Shown one piece after another: positions 24,301-36,300 of a stretch of 64,000 nt of DNA (positions within the stretch are counted from its first letter, which is position 1; each line of letters begins with the position of its first letter). The stretch comes from Plazaster borealis. Its lineage: Eukaryota > Echinodermata > Asteroidea > Forcipulatida > Labidiasteridae. The notes below the pieces were generated by a model. It did no database searches. It was not told the origin of the DNA and saw nothing but the letters and a program-made list of their open reading frames with translations. The stretch covers positions 6,014,001 to 6,078,000 of the forward strand of contig CM037467.1 of assembly GCA_021014325.1 (NCBI GenBank). The letters are read 5' to 3'. Position numbers and translations under genes: made by a program.

Positions 24301-27300
24301 GTAGGGGGTCTACTCCAGACTAGGGGGTCTTCTCCAGAGTAGAGGGTTTACTCCAGAGTAGAGGGTCTACTCCAGAGTAGTAGGTCTACTCCAGAGTAGG
24401 GGTCTACTCCAGAGTAGGGGGTCTACTCCAGAGAAGGGGGTCTATTCCAGACTAGGGTGTCTACTCCTGACTAGGGGGTCTACTCCAGACTAGTGGGTCT
24501 TGAACAACTCAATTGTAGGGGTCTACTCCAGATGATCGATGGCAGTCTACTCCAGAGTGGGGTCTACTCCAGCTGAATGCTCTACTCCAGAGTAGGGGGC
24601 TACTCCAGAGTAGGGGGTCTACTCCAGACTAGGGGGTCTTCTCCAGAGTAGAGCTGATGTCTATTCCAGAGTAGTGGGTCTACTCCAGACTAAGGGGTCT
24701 ACTGAAGATTATTTGATGTGAAACGGGGGCCAGTGAAGAGATTATAGGATTGGGGCTATGTTGATCAGCTCTAACAACATATAATCTAGCAGCGGATTAG
24801 GCCCCTAGTCTGTTGTAGACCTTTACTCTGACTCTAGAGTAGGCCTACTCCAGACTGGGGTCTACTCCATAGTAGGGGGTCTACTCCGGAGTAGGGGGTC
24901 TACTCCTGACTAGGGGGTCTACTCCAAAGTAGGGGGTCTACTCTAGAGTGGGGGGTCTACTCCAGACAAGGGGGTCTACTCCAGAGTAGGGGTCTACTCC
25001 TGACTAGGGGGTCTACTCCAGACTAGTGGGTCTTGAACAACTTGATTGTCGACGACTCCCAGATGATCGATGGCAGGCCTACTCCAGACTGGGGCCTATT
25101 CCATAGTAGGGGGAGTGGGGTCTACTCCAGAGTGGGGTCTACTCCAGAGTGGGGTCTACTCCAGAGTGGGGTCTACTCCAGAGTGGGGTCTACTCCAGAG
25201 TCGGGCCTACTCCATAGTAGGGGTCTACTCCAGAGTGGGGCCTACTCCATAGTAGGGGTCTACGCCAGAGTGGGGCCTACTCCATAGTAGGGGTCTACTC
25301 CAGAGTGGGGCCTACTCCATAGTAGTGGGTCTTCTCCAGAGTAGTGGGGCTACTCCAGAGTAGGGGCCTACTCTAGAATGGGGTCTACTCCAGAGTGGGG
25401 TCTACTCCAGAGTGGGGCCTACTCCATAGTAGGGGTCTACTCCAGAGTGGGGCCTACTCCATAGTAGGGGTCTACGCCAGAGTGGGGCCTACTCCATAGT
25501 AGGGGTCTACTCCAGAGTGGGGCCTACTCCATAGTAGGGGTCTACTCCAGAGTGGGGCCTACTCCATAGTAGGGGTCTACTCCAGAGTGGGGCCTACTCC
25601 ATAGTAGGGGTCTACTCCAGAGTGGGGCCTACTCCATAGTAGGGGTCTACTCCAGAGTGGGGTCTACTCCAGAGTAGGGGTCTACTCCAGAGTGGGGCCT
25701 ACTCCAGAGTAGTGGGTCTACTCCAGAGTGGGGCCTACTCCATAGTAGGGGTCTACTCCAGAGTGGGGTCTACTCCATAGTAGGGGTCTACTCCAGAGTG
25801 GGGCCTACTCTAGAGTACGGGGTCTTTTCCAGAGTAGTGGGGCCTACTCAAGAGTAGTGGGTCTACTCCAGAGTGGGGCCTACTCCATAGTAGGGGTCTA
25901 CTCCAGAGTGGGGTCTACTCCAGAGTGGGGTCTACTCCAGAGTAGGGGTCTACTCCAGAGTAGGGGGTCTACTCCAGAGTGGGGCCTACTCCAGAGTAGT
26001 GGGTCTACTCCAGAGTGGGGCCTACTCCATAGTAGGGGTCTACTCCATAGTAGGGGTCTACTCCATAGTAGGGGTCTACTCCAGAGTGGGGCCTACTCCA
26101 TAGTAGGGGTCTACTCCAGAGTGGGGTCTACTCCAGAGTAGGGGTCTACTCCAGAGTGGGGCCCACTCTTGAGTAGTGGGTCTACTCCAGAGTGGGGCCT
26201 ACTCCATAGTAGGGGTCTACTCCAGAGTGGGGTCTACTCCATAGTAGGGGTCTACTCCAGAGTGGGGCCTACTCCAGAGTAGTGGGTCTACTCCAGAGTG
26301 GGGCCTACTCCATAGTAGGGGTCTACTCCAGAGTGGGGTCTACTCCAGAGTGGGGTCTACTCCAGAGTAGGGGTCTACTCCAGAGTAGGGGGTCTACTCC
26401 AGAGTGGGGCCTACTCCAGAGTAGTGGGTCTACTCCAGAGTGGGGCCTACTCCAGAGTAGTGGGTCTACTCCAGAGTGGGGCCTACTCCATAGTAGGGGT
26501 CTACTCAAGAGTGGGGCCTACTCCATAGTAGGGGTCTGCTCCAGGGTGGGGCCTACTCCAGTGTAGGGGTCTACTCCAGAGTGGGGCCTACTCCATAGTA
26601 GGGGTCTACTCCAGAGTGGGGCCTACTCCATAGTAGGGGTCTACTCCAGAGTGGGGCCTACTCCATAGTAGGGGTCTACTCCAGAGTGGGGCCTACTCCA
26701 GTGTAGGGGCCTACTCCAGAGTGGGGCCTACTCTAGAGTAGGGGGTCTTCTCCAGAGTAGTGGGGCCTACTCCAGAGTAGTGGGTCTACTCCAGAGTGGG
26801 GCCTACTCCATAGTAGGGGTCTACTCCAGAGTGGGGTCTACTCCAGAGTGGGGCCTACTCCAGAGTAGTGGGTCTACTCCAGAGTGAGGCCTACTCCAGA
26901 ATAGTGGGTCTTCTCCAGAGTAGTGGGGCTACTCCAGAGTAGGGGGTCTACTCCAGAGTGGGGCCTACTCCATAGTAGGGGTCTACTCCAGAGTGGGGCC
27001 TACTCCATAGTAGGGGTCTACTCCAGAGTGGGGCCTACTCCATAGTAGGGGTCTACTCCAGAGTGGGGTCTATTCCAGAGTGGGGTCTACTCCATAGTAG
27101 GGGTCTACTCCAGAGTAGGGGTCTACTCCAGAGTGGGGTCTATTCCAGAGTGGGGTCTACTCCAGAGTAGGGGGTCTACTCCAGAGTGGGGCCTACTCCA
27201 GTGTAGGGGCCTACTCCAGAGTGGGGCCTACTCTAGAGTAGGGGTCTACTCCAGAGTGGGGCCTACTCCAGTGTAGGGGCCTACTCCAGAGTGGGGCCTA

Positions 27301-30300
27301 CTCCATAGTAGGGGTCTACTCCAGAGTGGGGCCTACTCCATAGTAGGGGTCTACTCCAGAGTGGGGTCTACTCCAGAGTGGGGCCTACTCCATAGTAGGG
27401 GGTCTACTCCAGAGTGGGGCCTACTCCAGAGTAGTGGGGCTACTCCAGAGTAGGGGCCTACTCTAGAATGGGGTCTACTCCAGAGTAGGGGGTCTACTCC
27501 AGAGTGGGGTCTACTCCAGAGTGGGGTCTACTCCAGAGTGGGGTCTACTCCAGAGTGGGGTCTACTCCAGAGTGGGGTCTACTCCAGAGTGGGGCCTACT
27601 CCATAGTAGGGGTCTACTCCAGAGTGGGGCCTACTCCATAGTAGGGGTCTACTCCAGAGTGGGGCCTACTCCATAGTAGGGGTCTACTCCAGAGTGGGGC
27701 CTACTCCATAGTAGGGGTCTACTCCAGAGTGGGGCCTACTCCAGTGTAGGGGCCTACTCCAGAATGGGGCCTACTCCATAGTAGGGGTCTACTCCAGAGT
27801 GGGGTCTACTCCATAGTAGGGGTCTACTCCAGAGTGGGGCCTACTCCAGTGTAGGGGCCTACTCCAGAGTGGGGCCTACTCCATAGTAGGGGTCTACTCC
27901 AGAGTGGGGCCTACTCCATAGTAGGGGTCTACTCCAGAGTGGGGCCTACTCCATAGTAGGGGTCTACTCCAGAGTGGGGCCTACTCCATAGTAGGGGTCT
28001 ACTCCAGAGTGGGGCCTACTCCATAGTAGGGGTCTACTCCAGAGTGGGGCCTACTCCATAGTAGGGGTCTACTCCAGAGTGGGGCCTACTCCAGTGTAGG
28101 GGCCTACTCCAGAGTGGGGCCTACTCTAGAGTAGGGGGTCTTCTCCAGAGTAGTGGGGCCTACTCCAGAGTAGGGGTCTACTCCAGAGTGGGGCCTACTC
28201 CAGTGTAGGGGCCTACTCCAGAGTGGGGCCTACTCTAGAGTAGGGGGTCTTCTCCAGAGTAGTGGGGCCTACTCCAGAGTGGGGCCTACTCCCCAGAGTA
28301 GTGGGTCTTCTCCAGAGTAGGGGTCTACTCCAGAGTGGGGACCTACTCTAGAGTGGGGCCTACTCTAGAGTGGGGACCTACTCTAGAGTGGGGCCTACTC
28401 CTGAGTAGTGGGGTTACTCCAGAGTAGGGGCCTACTCCAGAGTAGGGGCCTACTCCAGAGTAGGAGTGTACTCCAGAGTAGGGGTGTACTCCAGAGTAGG
28501 GGTGTACTCCAGAGTAGGGGTCTACTCCAGAGTGGGGCCTACTCTAGAGTGGGGCCTACTCCTGAGTAGTGAGGTTACTCCAGAGTAGGAGGTTACTCCA
28601 GATTGGGGCCTACTCCAGAGTTGGGGCCTACTCTAGAGTGGGGCCTACTCCTGAGTAGTGGGGTTACTCCAGAGTAGGGGCCTACTCCAGAGTGGGGCCT
28701 ACTCCAGAGTAGGGGCCTACTCCAGAGTAGGGGCCTACTCCTGAGTAGTGGGGTTACTCCAGAGTAGGGGCCTACTCCAGAGTGGGGCCTACTCCAGAGT
28801 AGGCCCCAATCTGGAGTAGCCCAACTCTGGATTAGGTTTCAACATCCATCAGTGAACTCTTGGTGGCTGAATAATAATCCATAAATGTCTTTGTGGTTTG
28901 TACAGTCCAAGCAGAGGCATTGAACTCAATGGCATGGTTACCTCATCAACCCCAGTGCATTGTAGTTGGTGTTAGCAATAAGAACCTTCGTATCTTTGAT
29001 ATTAGAGGTAAGATGACTAGTAATGTAATGACTTTGAAACTTGTTTTCAACTGTTGAGTATCTTTAAGCGGAATCAAAGAAAAGTATAAATTGCTGAGGT
29101 AGAGCCAAGTAAAATAGAAAAGAGTTTCATTTGGAATAGTTACTTTATTCTTATGGAAATCAACTTCTTAAGAGAGTGGACCATTTTTCCTGTGGGGTTT
29201 GTTTTGAGAGAATTTAATTAAATGTTCATTACTCCACAAAAAGATTAGTATTATTATGAGTATGCTGACTTTTGATTGCAGTGAAAATCAAATAAGGGTT
29301 TCCAATTTGTTACAATAATTCTGGTGGAGAAATTTTTAAAAGGCACCATTTCATTCACTTGTTCATGAATCAAGTACAAAATAATGTAGTAGATTATTTC
29401 CAGTGTCATGTGAAGGTTTACATGTTCTTTATGCATATATTTGTGTGTGATATTGAATGTTGTTTTGTGTAACAAAACCTGTGATCATGAGACATGCTAA
29501 CAAACTAAATTACTGATGAGTTGCAATATTTTGTTTATTATAGATACAACAAGTTATAAGAGTGCCACAGCTACTAAGGCAGTGTATGGATTAACAGCAG
29601 ATCCTGTAGTAGACTATCGTCTAGCATCATACTATGATACACAGGTTCATATCTGGGACAGGAGACACTTTGATAAACCAATATCCTTTAATATAATAGA
29701 ATTGAAAGCATTGAGGATGCATTGTCTTACCGTCCATTAGTTTACCTCAGAAGGGTTTTGGACAGCTGTAGATGGCCTTGGGCCAGTTTAGCAGGATGTC
29801 AGCCAAATATCACAGCTCAGCTAAGTTAGCAGATTGAACAAAATATAAACCAGAAAACTGTGTGACTTTGATCATTTCAAATCAGTTTACCAAAATGTAT
29901 TTTTAGAAAACAAGTGCATCAAGGTGCATTGGTGTAGCTTCCTACTTGTGGGAAAGTTCACAAATGCACTGACATAATGTACACAATACAAATAGTTGGA
30001 CTCACTAAATCATACGTGCACACAAAGCTGGCTGTGTGTACACAACCTAACAGTTTTAGTATGTTTGAAAACGTGAGGTGAATAGTTTGAGGATTGATGG
30101 AAGTCTAATAAGAATGATGATGTAAGGGAATATTCTGACATGGCCGCATTGGGTAAAATAGCACAATGTTTAAAACTTGATGGGCAATTCAGAGTCGGTC
30201 AGGCAATCAGCAGTTAGGATTGGTCCATTGTAGAGCCTTTATGAATCTGCTTGTAATCAAAGCCTATTGATTATTACGCTTTGTTTGAAAAATTGGAACC

Positions 30301-33300
30301 TTTTCAGTTTGGGGTGTTAGGCTAGCTCAGTGGTTTCTTTCCCTGCCTTTCACCTCTGTGGACCCCAGTTCGAATCCCATCTAAGATCGTAGCCTTGCAT
30401 GTGGACTAGGTTTTCAGTCCCTACTTGATTACGATGGGTTTTCCCGATTTGGGGTTTTCCTTCCACATCTCAAACTGAACATTTCTTCTCGTTTCCTATT
30501 CACCATCCTGTTATTGACATTTGCGCTGTTGGCTGTGTAATGAAATATAAAATAGAAAGGTCTGATTTACCTAACATTTACATGTACCTACAGCTCCTTA
30601 ACTGTTGATATAAGTGCTAACAATAACTGAACCACGGCCTATCGTCAAGCTAGCCTGGAGTCCATCACGCTATGGGTTACTAGCCTCATTGGCAAGAGAC
30701 AGCTCGGTTGTCAAGCTTTACAATGTTCAACATGTTGGTAAGTTATCTGCAGCATCTCTACACATAGTTTTAGGAGTTTTAGAATTATCTGCTACAGGTA
30801 TAAGTCAAATAATTATTGACATGTTGGACATGATTTAGTACTCGCTGTTTCTTGTTAAATTGGACTTAACTGGGATTAAAGGACTGGAAAAAAGTATCCA
30901 CTCTGGACAAGTGGCCATTATGTCAAGGTTATACAGTAACGTATGAGTGTATAGACACAATTACCATTTGCTATAGTAGTATGCATGGATGCTCATTTGC
31001 ATACATTTTAACATGAAAAGGGTATGCATTGATATAACTAACACAACAAATAGTACATTTTAATCAAATAGGTGTTTCTTTTTCAACTTTGGGTTTTTAT
31101 TAGGTATTACCCTTTCTTTCCAAACAAGTGGCATGAATGCATAAATATTCTGGACTCTTGTACTGTGCGGAATGTAGTGGAAATCAGATCATACAATAGG
31201 AAATAATGAGCTGAATCCAGTATTAATAATAATGGCGTGTCGTGGCTGAGCAGTTTAGTGCATCGGACTCAAGTTCTGGTTGCAGAGTCATGACACTTGT
31301 GTCCTTGAGCAAGACACTTAACTATAATTGCTTCTCATCATCCAGGGGTAAATGGGTACCTGTGAGGGCAGAGATGGTTCTTGTGATTGATTTAGCTTGG
31401 TGCGCTACATACTTCGCAGCAAAGGCTGTATACTCCCAAGGGAGCTGGGATGGTTTAAGGAATGAAATATATGGCCCAGTGACCAGGGGTAATTATGTTT
31501 AAAGCGCAATGATCATTCTTTGGAATTGTGCTATATGAGAGTCGATAAAATATATTTATTAAGCGGAGTGCAGTATTGTAAACAAAATATTGAAACAGAT
31601 TGGTTACATGTACATATCAATCAAGCGAATTGGTGTTTTTTTGTTTTACTTATTTATGTTTGTAAAGATTGGTCTGAGTAATTTATCCACACATTGCCTC
31701 CCAATCCTTAACATTTGATGCTTTTTGTCATCAAATCTTGTATGTCTATCCCCAACAGATAGTGAAGTTGAACACACTGAACGTCACCTTCAACGTAAGT
31801 ACTCAACAGTATGGGGACCAGGGCCCAATGCCTTGGCACTGCAGACCATAGAATTCTGTATTTATAGTTCCCTGTAAAGCACGTGATTATATGCGCCATA
31901 AGCAAAGGGTTTCATGGTAAGCACTGCCATGAACACTCATACTCACAATATTAACGCAGATTTTTGAGAACCAGACTATGAACTCTGAAAATTAACAATT
32001 GTATGTAAATACTTGGCTGTGTTCTTGATGCTTTGTATTATGTGGGTTTTTATATGAGCATATATTGGGTCTGTCAATACACCCTTACTACACTTGTGCA
32101 CTTTGCTGCACCTGCCACAAACAACTCGCCAAAATAAAACAAAGGATACAGAAGGAAACTAGTTGATTTTATAGCAAGGGCACAGTTCATACAGAACATT
32201 ACTCCTGGTTTAGGTACCAGTTATTTGCTAGTTCTCAAAGCTGGTCTTTATATCACATGCTAATAAACCCCATGTGACTAGGTTTTAACGAATTAGAATG
32301 CATAAACTCTGCAAAGTATTTGTTCATAAATACCTGGAACAGTTTATCCATTCTGATTGGTCGAGAGGAGATCACATGGCCATGTTTAACCGTGCGATAT
32401 AAACACGGTGAGAAGTGTTTAAACATACGTGTGGCGCGCAAGCTTATGGGTGGTGATATAATTTACCTGTAAAGCACTCAATACATACCAGTATTCGATG
32501 TAAAATCTATCAGCACATGCGCTTACGCAGAACCGCTGAGCATTGCTCGCAATTTGACTCTTGAAAATTTACAGAAAAGTTTACAGAATTTCCAACATTA
32601 TTCCACTTTTTAACAAAAAGGGCATTTATTAAAAGGGAATAAAAGAGTGGTGACTCGGTCTTAACAGGCTGTTCAAAACCTTGTAGGGTGATAAAGTCTT
32701 GTTCAATTTGTTTATCCTTCAATTAAATTACAAAGATATACTTGGATGTTATATGAAGCAAATAATGAATGCTTTGCATTTCTGCAATGTTGGAATATTT
32801 TCATATTTTGAAAGATGGAACCTTTCCCATCTTTCAACTCATGAAAATATTCTCAAAATTGCACTTAATATCAACATACATTAATAATGTTGTTTGTGAG
32901 AGTGGTTATAATCATTTTATGTTCTTATATGTATCACAGCTAGTAGAGCTAGAGAGGTATCCATGTTTGCTTGGCATCCAACATGTGAGAATCGTGTTTT
33001 GACAGTCACACCTACTGGCACATTTAGAGATGTTACTATCCAGGATCGAATATCATTGGTGAGTTGTCTTTTCCTCTCCATTCAGCTGCTAATGATTAAA
33101 TAATGGTTAGTTTGACTTGGTTTGGATAGAAAAGTTAAACTTGTGGCGTGTCGTGGTCGTGCGGTCAAGCGCACTCAACTCAAGCTCTGGTATTTCTGAT
33201 CAGCAGAGTGTGATTCAAGTCCAGGTTTTAACTTGTGTCCTTACGCAGGACACTTAATCAGGTTGCCCTGATGTTTCTGACAATGGCTGCTGAATGCGCT

Positions 33301-36300
33301 GCAGCACCTTGTAAACCCTTTAATGGGCTACATAATTCGGTCTCATATTTCAAAAAGAACTTTTGTATTTTTAACCCTTGTTTAACCCTTCTTAAAATTG
33401 TTTCTCTTTGTTCGAGCGCCTTGAGTACCTTATTGGTCGATACGTACGCTATAGAAGACTATGGTATTACTTTAGTTTTATTTCACTGTCAATCTCTTGT
33501 GTAACTCAAAGATTGATCAGACCTACGTTGTAGTGATGGTATTATGTGTGTTTTTGATTGGTTTTCATGTAGACATTATCCCCTCAATCTACATGCATGT
33601 TGGCATCAGGCAGAAATCTCCTCCTAGTCACTCCAGCAGAGACCCATCAAGTCAAGGATATCTCAGCACAAATGAAACAAAGAGCTATAGATGGATATGG
33701 ATTACAGGTATTGCCATAATAACAAAGGCCCAGTAATTTTGAGTTTGTATTAGTTTTATGCCCAGGCATTTCTTGATCAAATTGATGCTTTTATGGCACC
33801 TTAAAATTATTGAATGCGGTAACATTACTTTGGAAAACATGCACCAATGGTATTTTGAGAATTAATGAGTTTTACATGCATGCTCATATTCACATGACAT
33901 AACAGCGTATTCAGAGTTATGAATTCTCTCATATGCTTATAAAACCAATCCCCAAACCATGAATTCCTGGAAGTGGTTGTGAATGGAACATACTGTAGAT
34001 GATAGGCAAAAACTAGGCAACAATATCATTAAACTGAAACACCGGATATGCGATAACTTAAATTTATAGTTTTTATAGTTCAAAAACTTTGCTTATTCTG
34101 TTTGTTTAATGTTGTACTCACACCCCTGATAACTGTACCTACACTGTACCCTCATTCAATATTATCCATTTACTGTACTTCCACACCATTTACTGTACTT
34201 CCATGATAGTTTTAATTTGTACATTATTTTGTAATTCTATTTGCAGAAATTGTTAATTAAAAATGGTGATCTGGTGGGAGACTCAGAAGAAGAGGTCCAG
34301 CTTAAGAAGTTTTGGAGATGGCTTGATCATATTCTTTTGAAGTAAACATAATGATATACCAGACATAATACTATCAGATCATACATGTCAGTTAGGAGAA
34401 ATATATTTTGGTATTAAATTTGAGAACCGTCAGCAACAAAGACTTTTTTGTCATAAGTGAATCTTCAGTTTTTAATTTCCCAATGTAGTTGCAATGGTAC
34501 ATGCACCATGACACATTGTGCAAGCAAACTTGTACATGGTTACTAAAGAGATGGCAAGCCACATTGCAAAACTTAAATGATTGTGTATGGCAAAAGTTAA
34601 CTGGACCATGAGGTTGTTTTCATGAAATTTTCTTTGAAAAATAGACAGCTGAAATTAATGTGCTCTTCCAATAACAAATATTGTAGTAAACCTTGAATTA
34701 TTTATAATTCTGAGAACTCTAACAACCTTGTAGCCTAACAAGCTAAATCAATGGCAAGAAGCATCTCAGAAATCAGTCCAACAGGTATACATGTATATGT
34801 ACATTTGCTCTCAGGGACAGAAATGTTTGGATTCCAACCCAGATTCTAACCGGCTTGCCATTTTAGCTTGATTGTGGTTCTCTAGAACTCTCTAAAGCCA
34901 TTCAATTTCTGTTTGAGCTAAACTGCTTTAGTAATATTAAATGTACAAACTTATCAGCTAGAGATTGGAAGCTGATGGGGGTAGAAATCATATAATGTAG
35001 TTATTAGTAGTTATTAGTATGAATATTGATTGATGTTATTGATGTATGTTTCACATGTTGAAGAAAGGCTTCCTTAACGTTATGATCACGAATCATGGCA
35101 TTGCAAAAAGAAGACAGAGCTACTTCAAAAGGATGGATTAAAAACTATGGTGTCAAATCACTCATCAAATGTGAAGATGGGTTAAAAAGTGTCATTGAGT
35201 CAATAGATTGGAAAGGAGTGGACTGGTATTCCGAGTCGAATGTTTTTAGGAGCAAAGAAAGGTGAGTAATGTGACAAAGCGTTTTTTTATTCAGTAAAGT
35301 CAAAGATTGGAGGCCTGTAGAGAAGTTTAATGTGATGTCACAACTTCACTTGTTGGCACAGTTGCCATGTCAGGTAGCGTGTTGAGTGGTGGTGCTGTGT
35401 GGCTTGTACCAATGACCTCACTGTCCTGTGCTAGTGTTATACATGCTTGTCAGTTTTGTGACTGCAAAACTAAACTCGACAGACACTGATTTATAATGTC
35501 ATACTGTTCAGCTAAATTAAGTAATCATCGCAAACGACAAGACAAGGGAATTTACTTTCTTTGTTTGGCTACAATCAATAATTCTACATCAAAGTCAACA
35601 CTAAATAGTAAAACATGCTGGGAAATCAGAGTTACAAATGTACTTCACAGCAAGTAATGTTGAACATATGTTAAGGTTCTAGTCACAAGTGATTTACATT
35701 TTCATGTTATTCTAGCTGGTAACTTGGCTCAGATCTGCTAAACTTAACAGTCCTCACCAATGTTGGTTTGTAAAACCAGCCTTAGTTTGCTTAGTTAAGT
35801 GTACAAAATACCATTAATCAAGTACACCTTTTCACTTGACTATGCATGGTTGACCAGTCCAGAATTAAATAACTTTATTCAACACTGATAGGAAGTAAGG
35901 ATGTGGCTGTTTCATTAATGAAATAACTAGAATCTTCCATTACAAACTGGCAGACACAAGTTGATGTTTTTTAGTGTGTAGCTGTTTTTTCAAGCTCTGA
36001 TAACTTGTTGTTCCCAACAGGACATTTGCTCTTCAGCTGTGTGGCTGGGAGTTTGATCAAGATGAACAAGCATTTCAGTCATTCATTCTCAGGTAAATAC
36101 AAGCAAGCCTAGTCTGTGCAGTATCGGTATGATTAGTTGAATCTCAATTGTTTAATTTGATATGAAGTGAACCAATAAACTCATTATGGTATGCATGGTA
36201 TCAGATCAGGGCCCAATTTCATGGCACTGTTTACAGTAATCTGTAAAGTGCATGAATCCATGGGCCATCAGTGCAGAATGCCACGGTAAGCACAACCATG

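Noticed and set aside
25033..26566. Open frames in the MIOS intron-5 array (WGLLQSG-type repeats)
   Set aside because: Produced by an 18/36-bp unit divisible by three, lying inside a well-supported intron.
22862..28835. CRISPR-like array
   Set aside because: Units are contiguous tandem repeats without unique spacers, and the genome is animal.
34342..35117. GT-AG alternative for MIOS intron 12
   Set aside because: Keeps the frame but removes conserved residues and uses an acceptor after purine-rich sequence; the AT-AC model has a perfect branch site.
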